DNA of 64,000 bases from Nitrosarchaeum koreense MY1 (GTDB lineage: Archaea > Thermoproteota > Nitrososphaeria > Nitrososphaerales > Nitrosopumilaceae). The position numbers were made by a program, and so were the translations under genes. Location of the stretch: assembly GCF_000220175.1 (NCBI RefSeq), contig NZ_AFPU01000001.1, forward strand, positions 841,512-905,511, read 5' to 3'. Shown piece after piece: positions 18,214 through 27,152 of this stretch (within the stretch, counting starts at the first letter, position 1; every line of letters begins with the position of its first letter). The notes beneath the pieces were generated by a model. That model did no database searches. It had not been told where the DNA came from and saw only the letters and a list, made by a program, of their open reading frames with translations.

Positions 18214-19334
18214 TTACGACCACCAATATTTGCATACCAAACAGAAACAAATTCCTCTACACGTGAAATAATTTTTGAAAAATCAGGATCAGAAATCAAG
18301 TTTATTCCATAATGTGTTGCCAAACTTTCTACTCCATCTTTAACATCAGATACGGTAACAAAGAAAGTATTTTTGGGATCAATATCTAATTTAGGAATTA
18401 AAACAGAATTCATATCAGATTCATCGACTCCGGAAGATTGATTTTTAATAAAAATTAAAATTGAATCGTCATTTGATTTACTTTTACCAAAAATTGGAAT
18501 TTCATGCACATTTCCACTCTTCCCTTTAACACGAGCGTTTAATTCGGCAGAAAAATTAAAACCATTTAACAATTTCATCAATTCATCTTTTATTTGAGTG
18601 GTATCAGAAACATTAGAGATGTCAGAATTCTTTAATTTGTAACAAAATGTAGTTATGAATTTTCCTGAATTTGTATCAAAATCATGATCATGATTTCTAC
18701 AATGAAGTTTTATAACTGCATTATCAAATTTCTCTATACAGTCTTCACATTGATACCACATTGCAGGAACACGAATTTCTTTATCAAAATTTTTGATTTC
18801 TTTCATACAAGAGGGACAAATTGAATGCGCGGTGTTTGAAAAATCAAACTTCTTGCTTTCAGCGATATAGCCACATTTTTTATGTTCAAACAAGTTTAAT
18901 TTTTCTACATTCATAGAATGGCATTTAGGACAATACAATCTCATGCTTGATGAAAAAACTGTAGGATGTAATGGGCAGACGATTAATTTTTCATAGATGT
19001 GTTTAGCTAAAATTCCATCTGAGACTAGATCATCTAAATACAATACATTGTCATGAGGTTCTCCTATTTTGGACAGAATTGGATAGTAGATGTGACCCTT
19101 GGTATAATCAATGAATGGTTTAATCGTTTTATCATCTAATTTTTGTACCTCCTGAATCAGATTCACAGATTTACTAGTTGAGGGTCTAGGTAAATCAGGC
19201 TCAAAATTTGCGTTTGGGGTAAGTTCTTCATTAGTATCTGATTCCTTTTTTAAAAACGAAGAAATTCCACCAGCGTGTGGAAATTTAGAATCGGGTTTGG
19301 ATTTAGATCCACTAGGTTTTCGTCCAAACATCAA
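18210..19334 (-). CDS. Zinc-finger protein heading the pilin operon (unknown, TackOD1-like?)
   Basis: A 374-aa soluble protein. The N-terminal 50 residues are low complexity. The centre (about 135-210) contains several Cys/His knuckles: 'CPLHP', 'CPKCHSMNVEKL', 'CPSCMKEI' and 'CEDC', enough for two zinc sites. The C-terminal part ('SILIFIKNQSSG', 'FFVTVSDVKDGVESLATHYG') is alpha/beta. Zinc-containing output domains of this kind occur in thaumarchaeal signalling proteins (TackOD1 is a tentative match). It overlaps the first pilin gene, so a regulatory or assembly role is plausible but unproven. Confidence 0.68.
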   Translation of the reverse strand: MMFGRKPSGSKSKPDSKFPHAGGISSFLKKESDTNEELTPNANFEPDLPRPSTSKSVNLIQEVQKLDDKTIKPFIDYTKGHIYYPILSKIGEPHDNVLYLDDLVSDGILAKHIYEKLIVCPLHPTVFSSSMRLYCPKCHSMNVEKLNLFEHKKCGYIAESKKFDFSNTAHSICPSCMKEIKNFDKEIRVPAMWYQCEDCIEKFDNAVIKLHCRNHDHDFDTNSGKFITTFCYKLKNSDISNVSDTTQIKDELMKLLNGFNFSAELNARVKGKSGNVHEIPIFGKSKSNDDSILIFIKNQSSGVDESDMNSVLIPKLDIDPKNTFFVTVSDVKDGVESLATHYGINLISDPDFSKIISRVEEFVSVWYANIGGRK

Positions 19335-19469
19335 GTGTCCACCTCACAAGATAAGAGCGTAACACATACCATGGCTACATGTATTAACTAAAACCACAGT
19401 AAAAGCAAAATGTTGTTCAAATGAACGAACAAGCGTTAAAAGACAAAGAGGTTATAAAAATACCTAAAA

Positions 19470-21086
19470 ATGAGGCTAAATATATTTAAGAATAAAATTT
19501 CAGCAGTACAAAAAATACAATATAACCATAAAAATATTGTAAAATCAAATGAAAATAAAATAGAAGACACATCTCAACCTGTTAAAGAAAATGAAAAGAA
19601 AATTCCACAATTTATGACACTTTCAAAGTTAGATTGGGATAATAATGAGATTCATGCAGGAATAATAAAAGATCCAACAGCAAAAGGAGGATTAAGGTAT
19701 CAAGTTATAGAGCCAGCATTAACAGAAAGAGACCAAAAAGCTTTTGACATTATTAAAAAACTGTTAATGACAGAACTTTCAGTATCACTTGGAGACATTA
19801 AATCAAAAAAAGATGCAGAGAGAAGACTAAAAAATAAAATTGCAATAATGATTAAAAAATACAGATTAAAAATTCCACCAAAAAATATTGAAAGGATAAA
19901 TTATTTTGCAGTTCGAGATTTCGTGTATCTTGGAAAAATTGAACCACTTATGAGAGATCATATGATTGAAGAAATAAGTTGTGATGGGACAAATATTCCA
20001 ATTTATGTATGGCATAGAGAACATGAATCAATTCCAACAAACATAATCTTCAAAAATGAAGCTGAATTAAATAATTTTGCAAGAAAAATGGCATATGTTT
20101 GTGGAAAACATGTATCAGTTGCAGATCCAATCATAGACGCATCGTTGCCGGGTGGAAGCAGAATCAATCTAACACTAGGTCATGAAATTACAAAAAGAGG
20201 TAGTACATTTACAATCAGACGTTTCAGAGCAGATCCAATTACAGTAATTGATTTAATCAAATTTGGAACAATGTCAGTAGATATTGCGGCATACATGTGG
20301 TATCTCGCTGAAAAACGTGCTACAATGCTTATTGCAGGAGGTACTGCAAGCGGAAAGACTACTGCTCTAAATGCCCTTGCGACATTTATCAGACCTGGAC
20401 AAAAAGTAGTCAGCATAGAAGACACGCAAGAATTGAATCTGCCTCATGAAAATTGGATTCCAGCTGTTTCAAGGCAGAGTTTTACAGATACACAGATTGG
20501 AGAAATCAATCAATTTGATCTACTCAGAGCGGCACTTAGACAAAGACCAGATATAATTATTGTAGGAGAAACTAGAGGAAGAGAGGCTTATACATTATTT
20601 CAGGCAATGGCGACAGGTCACGGAGGATTTTCGTCAATACATGCTGATTCAGTTGATGCAACATTAACAAGATTAACATCTTCGCCAATGGACGTTCCAA
20701 AATCGCTCATTTCAAACAGTCTTGATTTGATCACATTGCAGCTAAAAATCAGAATTGGTGAAAAATCGGCAAGAAGAATAATTCAAGTATCAGAAATAAA
20801 CGGTATTGATGAAAAAACTGGAGAAATTAAAACCCATGAGATATTCAAATGGAATCCAAAAGAAGACAGACATGAATTCATGGGAGATAGTGTAGTGTTT
20901 AGTAAAATAAAAGAAAGAGATGGGGATACAGATGAAAAGATCAATTATGAATTAACAAAAAGACGACTAGCGTTAGAATGGATGGCAAAAAAAGACATTC
21001 GTGATCACAAAGAAGTCTCAAATAACATCATGGAGTATTACTCGGATCCTGAAAGATACTATGAAAGAAAGAGGTTAGAGATGTAA
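19470..21086 (+). CDS. TadA/VirB11-type secretion and pilus assembly ATPase
   Basis: This 538-aa hexameric ATPase of type IV filament systems has Walker A 'GGTASGKT' at 290-297, Walker B 'DIIIVGETRG' about 363-372, and the Asp/His boxes 'SIEDTQELNL' and 'GHGGFSSIHADS'. The N-terminal domain precedes the ATPase core. It powers pilin polymerisation at the membrane. It is followed after one base by two platform genes and lies divergent to the pilin operon. Archaellum FlaI would come with FlaH and FlaJ, which are absent. Confidence 0.92.
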   Translation: MRLNIFKNKISAVQKIQYNHKNIVKSNENKIEDTSQPVKENEKKIPQFMTLSKLDWDNNEIHAGIIKDPTAKGGLRYQVIEPALTERDQKAFDIIKKLLMTELSVSLGDIKSKKDAERRLKNKIAIMIKKYRLKIPPKNIERINYFAVRDFVYLGKIEPLMRDHMIEEISCDGTNIPIYVWHREHESIPTNIIFKNEAELNNFARKMAYVCGKHVSVADPIIDASLPGGSRINLTLGHEITKRGSTFTIRRFRADPITVIDLIKFGTMSVDIAAYMWYLAEKRATMLIAGGTASGKTTALNALATFIRPGQKVVSIEDTQELNLPHENWIPAVSRQSFTDTQIGEINQFDLLRAALRQRPDIIIVGETRGREAYTLFQAMATGHGGFSSIHADSVDATLTRLTSSPMDVPKSLISNSLDLITLQLKIRIGEKSARRIIQVSEINGIDEKTGEIKTHEIFKWNPKEDRHEFMGDSVVFSKIKERDGDTDEKINYELTKRRLALEWMAKKDIRDHKEVSNNIMEYYSDPERYYERKRLEM

Positions 21087-21087
21087 T

Positions 21088-22005
21088 ATGACAATGACAA
21101 AAACAAAACAAAAACAACAAGAAGAATCAGTGGGAGTCATTCATGTTTACAGCTACAAATTACTTAATGAGCATATAAAATTTCTATATCCAAAATTCAA
21201 ACCACTAGAAAAATCAATCAAACAAGCAATGATGCCAATTCCTTTTGAAGTATACGTTTCAAGCATGGTTTTCTTTAGCATTATTGGTGGAGTTTGCGGT
21301 GCAATAATAGGACTAATTGCATCGCAATTAATCAACATACAACCTGTGATTGTTGGTTATCTTCTTCCTCCAATTGCAGGATTAGTCTTAATGGCAATGA
21401 CATTTGGGGTTCTACAAATCATTCCCCCAGTTAAAGTAAAAAATAGATCAACAAAACTGTTAGAAGAAATTCCACATTTTATTGGATACATGTCAACGCT
21501 TGCAACAAGTGGGTTATCATTAGAAGATATTTTCAAAGCAATATCAAAAGAAGAAACAGATGAAGACATTGTAAAGGATGCACGTTTCATTACCAGAAAC
21601 ATTGAGATTCTTGGAATGGATTTAATCACAGCTGTAAAAGATCTAATTAACAGAACACCACCAGGACCATATTCAGAATTACTAGAAGGAGCTATTGTTA
21701 CATCTCAATCAGGAGGAGATTTAAAAGAATACTTTAACGCTACAGCAAAAGTTCAGCTAGAAGAAAAAAAGATGCTCTTACAAAAAACCACAGAATCGCT
21801 TGGCTCTGTTGCAGAAATATATACAATTTTGTTGATAGTGTTTCCATTACTTGCAGTTATTATGTTATCAATTATGGGAATTATGAGTCCGAGTTTAGGA
21901 GGTTTTGACTTGCTTACACTAATGAACATACTCACATTTGCAGTAATTCCACTAAGTGGGGTATTGATGTTAGTAATGATGGATACTATGGTGCCAAAGA
22001 GGTAA
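21088..22005 (+). CDS. TadB/TadC (T2SS-F-like) pilus platform protein 1
   Basis: This 305-aa membrane protein has transmembrane helices at about 55-80, 88-112, 242-265 and 270-300 flanking a cytoplasmic four-helix T2SSF domain ('LEEIPHFIGYMSTLATSGLS', 'RTPPGPYSELLEGAIVTSQS'). It should form the inner-membrane platform for the ATPase encoded one base upstream. It belongs to the short, single-T2SSF class, as expected when TadB and TadC are separate genes. Confidence 0.88.
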   Translation: MTMTKTKQKQQEESVGVIHVYSYKLLNEHIKFLYPKFKPLEKSIKQAMMPIPFEVYVSSMVFFSIIGGVCGAIIGLIASQLINIQPVIVGYLLPPIAGLVLMAMTFGVLQIIPPVKVKNRSTKLLEEIPHFIGYMSTLATSGLSLEDIFKAISKEETDEDIVKDARFITRNIEILGMDLITAVKDLINRTPPGPYSELLEGAIVTSQSGGDLKEYFNATAKVQLEEKKMLLQKTTESLGSVAEIYTILLIVFPLLAVIMLSIMGIMSPSLGGFDLLTLMNILTFAVIPLSGVLMLVMMDTMVPKR

Positions 22006-22008
22006 AAC

Positions 22009-22923
22009 ATGCAAAAAATCGATAGAAAACCAAAAGAAATTTCAACAAATGAAATAATGCCAAAAAAGTCCATTTTAAAAAATGAGATTGTAAAATCAAT
22101 CATGTTTTCAATTGTTGCATCAATTAGTGTAATTATAATTAGTTTAGAAATTTCAAGCGTAGTTGAATCAACTATGATCAAAGATGTCGGAATAATATTT
22201 GGAATTATGGTTGGAGTCATTCCATTAACAATTCATCAATTAAGAGAAGTACAAAGAAGAGATAGTGTAGATAGAAACATGCCAGTGTTTCTATTAGCAT
22301 TATTAAGTTCTGTTCAAAGTGGCTCTAATCTTATCAAAGCAATAGAACAAGCAGCAGATAGAAACTTGGGAGCATTAACTCCTGAATTAAAGAATCTCAA
22401 AGCAAACATCAGTTGGGGAACGCCGTTAGAAGATGCGTTTGAGAATTTTGCAAAGAGAACAGGCACAAGAGTATCACGACGTGTAACTGTATTACTTGAA
22501 ATGGCCATGAAGATAGGAGGAGATGTCAGTGAGAACTTGGAAATGATCCAAAAACATGTCTCAGAGATGCAAAACATTGAAAAAAGTAGAAAGTCAGCTT
22601 TGCAGCCATACACATATACAATTTACATTTCATTTGCAGTATTTTTAGCAGTTGCAGTATTACTAACTACTAGCTTTTTCACCGAGATTGAAAAAGTTCA
22701 AGATGGACTATTAGCTGCAGGTAGCGGAAAAGACGGGCTATTTGGATCATTGGCAGATATGGATGTATCAAAATTAGAATCGGCATTGTTTAACATGGCA
22801 ATAATTGAAGCAGTGTTTGGAGGAGTAGCAGCAGGGAAAATTGGATCGGGATCTTATGTTGCAGGAACAAAACATGTTGTGGTAATGATAATCATGGCAG
22901 TGATTGCATTTAATGTATCATAG
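22009..22923 (+). CDS. TadB/TadC (T2SS-F-like) pilus platform protein 2
   Basis: A 304-aa paralogue of the preceding gene, with two N-terminal helices, a T2SSF domain ('VFLLALLSSVQSGSNLIKAI', 'TGTRVSRRVTVLLEMAMKIG') and C-terminal helices. The two platform genes probably form a heteromer, as in Tad systems. It starts three bases after the previous stop. An inverted repeat (acaata-attt-tattgt) about 50 bases past the stop could end transcription. Confidence 0.88.
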   Translation: MQKIDRKPKEISTNEIMPKKSILKNEIVKSIMFSIVASISVIIISLEISSVVESTMIKDVGIIFGIMVGVIPLTIHQLREVQRRDSVDRNMPVFLLALLSSVQSGSNLIKAIEQAADRNLGALTPELKNLKANISWGTPLEDAFENFAKRTGTRVSRRVTVLLEMAMKIGGDVSENLEMIQKHVSEMQNIEKSRKSALQPYTYTIYISFAVFLAVAVLLTTSFFTEIEKVQDGLLAAGSGKDGLFGSLADMDVSKLESALFNMAIIEAVFGGVAAGKIGSGSYVAGTKHVVVMIIMAVIAFNVS

Positions 22924-23183
22924 TGTCATTTCAGATATTTTTGATTACAAATGTATGAAATGTAATTATCAAATACAATAATTTTATTGTAATAATTTAG
23001 AAAGACATGAAAAATACTGTCAGTAACATTCAGAACGAGCAGATCTTTTAGTGATCATACATCAAGATAAAATTATAAAAATGAATGTAATAAAATATGA
23101 TAAACTAGACAATTATGCGCAAATGCTAAATGCAATCACTCAAAAAATTCTCATGCGAGAAGTACAGGAGAGAAAATAGCTTG

Positions 23184-24029
23184 ATGACATTTCAAGATCA
23201 AATAACAGGCATTGCATCAGAGTTAGAAATGATTTTGGATCTTGATGAATTGGAAGCCAAAGTATACCTGAATTTATTGCGAGCTGGACCAATTACAGCA
23301 AGTGCACTAGCAAAAGAGCTTGATATAGACAGAGCAAGAATGTACAGAACAGTAGACAAGCTAGTAAGTAGAAATATAATTTCAACTACATTATCTAGTC
23401 CAAAATTATGTATTGCTGCAGAACCACAAGATGCATTAAAAATTGCATTAAGAAAAAAAGAAGATGAAGTAAACAGAATTAAAAAAGATGGAGAAGCAAT
23501 CATAGAAAAAATCAACAGGGAAATTACAACTAAACAGGGCACAAACGCGCCTACATTTAGAGTGGTACAAGGAAGAGGAAATATCTATGCAGATATTGCA
23601 CAGCTAATTGAAAACTCATCAGGAATAATATACATTTCAACTACACTTGAAGATATTTCCAGAATGTATCATAGTGCGATACCTGAAAAGATCACCGTAT
23701 GTGAAAAAAGAGGTGGCAAAGTAAGATTACTTGTAGAGCTAGACGATCCAAAATTAATTTCATTTGTTAAAAGATTCAACGCAACTGAAACTAAAATTTG
23801 TAAACTACCATCAAAGGGAAGAATGGTCGTTCAAAAAGATAAACAAATGATCATGTCAGATTCAACATCTGCAAGTCAAATGTCTTCAAATTCAGAATCA
23901 GATTTTTCATTATGTACAAATTCATCTGAAATGGTAAGTAACATACATAGTCTGTGTAGTCTTTTGTGGGATACAGCACAGCCAATAACATCACTTGATG
24001 TAAAAAACTATATCACAAAAACAAAGTAA
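23184..24029 (+). CDS. TrmB-family transcriptional regulator
   Basis: The N-terminal winged helix 'LDLDELEAKVYLNLLRAGPI' and 'ALAKELDIDRARMYRTVDKL' is the TrmB DNA-binding domain, followed by a coiled-coil linker and a phospholipase-D-like regulatory domain. The protein is 281 aa from ATG 23184, which has AGGAGA 12 bases upstream; the frame extends to an ATG at 23130. It lies downstream of the pilus genes but is separated from them by about 260 bases. The effector and targets are unknown; TrmB proteins usually sense sugars. Confidence 0.85.
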   Translation: MTFQDQITGIASELEMILDLDELEAKVYLNLLRAGPITASALAKELDIDRARMYRTVDKLVSRNIISTTLSSPKLCIAAEPQDALKIALRKKEDEVNRIKKDGEAIIEKINREITTKQGTNAPTFRVVQGRGNIYADIAQLIENSSGIIYISTTLEDISRMYHSAIPEKITVCEKRGGKVRLLVELDDPKLISFVKRFNATETKICKLPSKGRMVVQKDKQMIMSDSTSASQMSSNSESDFSLCTNSSEMVSNIHSLCSLLWDTAQPITSLDVKNYITKTK

Positions 24030-24089
24030 TTTTAAAATTTAAATCAAAAAAGAGGGGTTCAGTTTTTTATAACTAAAATGAAATAGAGA

Positions 24090-24590
24090 TTAAAGAATCT
24101 CAGATGGTTTGTAAACAACGTTGTGATTTTTTAATCGTTCAAATCGTTTAAGAACGAACTCAGCAGTTTCTCTCACATCATGACTAGGATCATTTAGTGC
24201 TTTTCTAATCAAAGGTTCTGCTTCAAATGCACGCATAAGTCCAAGAGATTCAATTGCTTCATGTTTTGCCAATATACTTGCATTGTGTAATGCAGTATTT
24301 ACCAAAACAGGAATTTTTTGTCTCATATTCCTAGCAGCAACTTGAAAACATGCTTCATGTTTTACCACTCCGTTATCATCATTGTTTAAGACCCATTCAA
24401 TCACATCAGATACTTTATTGAACATTGGATCATTTTCGTCTTTGTTTTCAGCTAATTCTCCAATTAGCCATACTGCATCCCAACGTTTTGACTCATCTTT
24501 TTCATTTTTTAACGTCGTTTCACATATTGAGAATCGTTCATCATCTGGAAGTTCTCGCATGTTATATTCATCAAACACTTCTATTGGCAT
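24090..24590 (-). CDS. HEAT-repeat protein
   Basis: This 166-aa alpha-solenoid has repeated units such as 'RWDAVWLIGELAE', 'VVKHEACFQVAARNMRQKIP', 'AKHEAIESLGLMRAFEAEPL' and 'HDVRETAEFVLKRF', typical of short HEAT/PBS-lyase repeats. These act as protein-interaction scaffolds and sometimes in phycobilin or Fe-S protein maturation. The ATG at 24590 is preferred over an earlier in-frame ATG. It stands alone, so no partner is suggested. Confidence 0.82.
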   Translation of the reverse strand: MPIEVFDEYNMRELPDDERFSICETTLKNEKDESKRWDAVWLIGELAENKDENDPMFNKVSDVIEWVLNNDDNGVVKHEACFQVAARNMRQKIPVLVNTALHNASILAKHEAIESLGLMRAFEAEPLIRKALNDPSHDVRETAEFVLKRFERLKNHNVVYKPSEIL

Positions 24591-24655
24591 AAAAAATAAT
24601 CTCAACACACATTAATAAAAATTGCTTCAAAGATATTGTTCATACCTTATGAAAA

Positions 24656-25522
24656 TTGAGCCTAAAAAAAAATATGAGCAAGACAGATTTTATTAACCTA
24701 TGCAGATTATACATTATTCAAACAACAAGAAAATCAATGTCACAGCCAGATATAGTACCAGATAAAATCAAGAGTCCATTCGATTATAGAATTCTTGCGG
24801 GGATAGCTACACTGGTAATTTCAGTCCATATTTTGATCAATTATCTTATAATTCCTGATGACGCAGATACAGTCGTATCAATTTTTTCATTTCTGAATCC
24901 TCTCATAGTTTCAATAATAGGGTTTTTCATAGCAATTAGATATAGAAGATCATTAATTTTTGGAAAATCTTACATGGCATTAGCAATTGCATATTTAGGA
25001 ATTTTTCTTGGCGAAGTAACGTATATGATATATGACATTGTTTATGATATCGAACCATACCCATCAATAGCAGATGTTTTCTTTTTCATACAATATCCAC
25101 TATTACTAATGCATCTTGCTCTAAACATCAAATTCTTCAGTCCAAAAATTAACAAAATAGCAAAAATTTGGATCATAGTTATGCCAATTACAGTCTTAAT
25201 AGGATATTCAATATTTTACATAATAGAAGATGGAAGAGGTTTTTTAGAATTTGATTTTATATATGGAGTAATTTTTGTTTATTTTTCAGCATTAACATTA
25301 AGTTTAGCAGTTATTGGTGCAATAATTTTCAAAGAAGGTGCCATCGGAAAAGCATGGATTCTTCTAGCAATAGGAATTTTATTTAATACAATAGGGGACA
25401 CGTGGTATTACAATTTAGAATTGTTTGAATCATATGATCTTCTTCATCCAGTTAACATGTTTTGGTATGCCGGATATTGGCTTGTTATGTATGCATTAAT
25501 TAAACATAATAAAATAATATAA
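24656..25522 (+). CDS. Multi-pass membrane protein
   Basis: This 288-aa protein has eight or so hydrophobic helices and short loops (e.g. 'ILAGIATLVISVHILINYLI', 'AIAYLGIFLGEVTYMIYDIV'). No transporter or enzyme signature is recognisable; polar residues within helices (E, D, W at 'GDTWYYNLELF') hint at a ligand site. The start is uncertain: TTG 24656, ATG 24674 and ATG 24737 are all in frame, and a TTATAC box supports 24737. Confidence 0.65.
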   Translation: MSLKKNMSKTDFINLCRLYIIQTTRKSMSQPDIVPDKIKSPFDYRILAGIATLVISVHILINYLIIPDDADTVVSIFSFLNPLIVSIIGFFIAIRYRRSLIFGKSYMALAIAYLGIFLGEVTYMIYDIVYDIEPYPSIADVFFFIQYPLLLMHLALNIKFFSPKINKIAKIWIIVMPITVLIGYSIFYIIEDGRGFLEFDFIYGVIFVYFSALTLSLAVIGAIIFKEGAIGKAWILLAIGILFNTIGDTWYYNLELFESYDLLHPVNMFWYAGYWLVMYALIKHNKII

Positions 25523-25594
25523 TCCAAAACACACACCAATAATCAACAATAAAGAAAAAAATATTTAGAAAAAATTGCAGTATTTAATACAATA

Positions 25595-26209
25595 TCAATT
25601 TGAAATAACTTGTAATACTACACTTTCTTGGATAGATGTTTTTTTAAGTTGAACCTTAACTACAACTACATTTTTTTCAATATCCATCTTTACATTATCA
25701 AATATAGATTCATATTTTTTTATTTTTTTACCATCATGTGCTATCTCATATCCATTTGAAATCAATAATCCGGAATCAATTAATTGATTTATTTTCCTAT
25801 AACCAGATGTTTGAGGCACATTACAAACAGATAAGATATCAGCGATTATGAGAGAAGTATCTAGAACAGCTCCAATAATTGCTTTTTTGTCTTCATCTGC
25901 AAATGATTCTAAAAATACTTTTGCTAATTCTTGATCTTTAATTATAATCCAGTTATCAATTGCTTTCTTTTGTTGTTTAAGATCAATTATATTTTGTAAG
26001 AATTTCGTTTCCAATCCATCTGCACCAGCTCCAAAAAATTCTCTTAAAACACCATCAAATTTATGAAAATCTTTTATTGCCTGAACAAGGCCCAATCCAT
26101 GACGTTCCATTAAACGCTGTTCAATTTTATTTAGTGTTGATTTACCAAGATTAATTTCGATCGACTTACGTAGCGTTGGAGCCAATAAATTATCCAAACT
26201 GTTTGTCAA
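25595..26209 (-). CDS. NitrOD5-like output-domain protein with winged helix (paralogue A)
   Basis: A 204-aa protein in two parts. The N-terminal half ('IEINLGKSTLNKIEQRLMER', 'FHKFDGVLREFFGAGADGLE') is an output domain resembling NitrOD5 (tentative). The C-terminal half is a winged helix with 'LSVCNVPQTSGYRKINQLID' as recognition helix. The gene at 32228 is a close paralogue with the same two halves and the 'QTSGYRK' core. These proteins are probably regulators in the signalling cluster, but neither a receiver domain nor a ligand site is attached. Confidence 0.72.
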   Translation of the reverse strand: MTNSLDNLLAPTLRKSIEINLGKSTLNKIEQRLMERHGLGLVQAIKDFHKFDGVLREFFGAGADGLETKFLQNIIDLKQQKKAIDNWIIIKDQELAKVFLESFADEDKKAIIGAVLDTSLIIADILSVCNVPQTSGYRKINQLIDSGLLISNGYEIAHDGKKIKKYESIFDNVKMDIEKNVVVVKVQLKKTSIQESVVLQVISN

Positions 26210-26521
26210 TGTTCGTAAGTAAACACCATATCTATTAAACTAATTGTCATAATTATTTTGAAATAACACATTGGAAAAACATCATAAAATAATACAATAA
26301 TTATTCACAGATGTACATTTTTAAAAAGAATCGCTTAAAAAAGTTGCAAATAATTTAGATGAACACGCACACATAATTACATTTCAACACAAGTAGGCAT
26401 TATGTAGTAATTTGTACAAAGTAGTAAGTGTTTCAACATAACATACCAATGCATATCACCAAAAGTGGAAATAAGTAGTTAGAAACATGAATTTGGCATA
26501 TAGAAAAGGAGATCGGATCAG
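26210..26521. other. Intergenic region without a recognisable gene
   Basis: This region of about 310 bases is very AT-rich and lies between divergent regulators. I see no ORF longer than 20 codons with a plausible start, no tRNA and no long repeat. GGAG at 26508-26511 is the ribosome-binding site for the gene at 26522. Promoters for the divergent genes must lie here. Confidence 0.6.
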
Positions 26522-27076
26522 TTGACATTACAAGAAAACGGCATACTAAGAAAGACAGACAATGTGTCTATCAGAATAGATTCAGACCTGAGTAACAAAC
26601 TACACGAAAAATCAAATGAGCAGAAAATTAGTCTCAACACATTGATTAATCATCTTTTAGAAAAACAAGTCAATTGGAATGAATTAGCAAATGAGATGGG
26701 ATGGGTATCTATGTTTAGATCTACATTTAGAGAATTAATGGATTCAAATACAAAAGAAAAAATTCAAAAAATTGCTGAAACTACTGGAACAATTGATCTA
26801 AAAAACTCTTTAAATTACTTTTACGGACACATCAATCTAGATTCAATTTTAGATCTCTTCAAGAAGAGATGTCAAAGTATGAATGTACAGTTAAGAATTA
26901 TTCCTATCAATACCTCAATCAAAATTATCATTCAGCATGATCTTGGCAAAAATTGGCCATTGTTTATAATCAAACAGATGAATTCAATACTAAATGAGAT
27001 AGAGTACAGAATCATCAATGAGGACTATAACAATCAAGGGTTCTCATTTGAAATCGTCAAAATAGGAGATGAATAG
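26522..27076 (+). CDS. RHH-like DNA-binding protein with C-terminal output domain
   Basis: This 184-aa protein begins with 'DNVSIRIDSDLSNKLHEKSN' and 'ISLNTLINHLLEKQVNW', a ribbon-helix-helix pattern (beta strand, helix, helix), followed by a longer alpha/beta domain of the kind attached to regulators in this lineage ('LDSILDLFKKRCQSMNVQLR'). It starts at TTG 26522 with AAAGGAG ten bases upstream, one of the few clear Shine-Dalgarno sites here. It is a single gene and the target is unknown. Confidence 0.65.
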   Translation: MTLQENGILRKTDNVSIRIDSDLSNKLHEKSNEQKISLNTLINHLLEKQVNWNELANEMGWVSMFRSTFRELMDSNTKEKIQKIAETTGTIDLKNSLNYFYGHINLDSILDLFKKRCQSMNVQLRIIPINTSIKIIIQHDLGKNWPLFIIKQMNSILNEIEYRIINEDYNNQGFSFEIVKIGDE

Positions 27077-27152
27077 AAAATATAGGCTCAAGAAAACTCA
27101 AATTTTCTAGACTCAAAGGATAATATTCTTAAGGATCGGCACATTTCCAAAT

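Noticed and set aside
11896-22923. Archaellum (fla) operon
   Set aside because: No FlaH, FlaF/G or FlaD/E-like gene is present, and there are two short TadB/C-type platform genes instead of one FlaJ.
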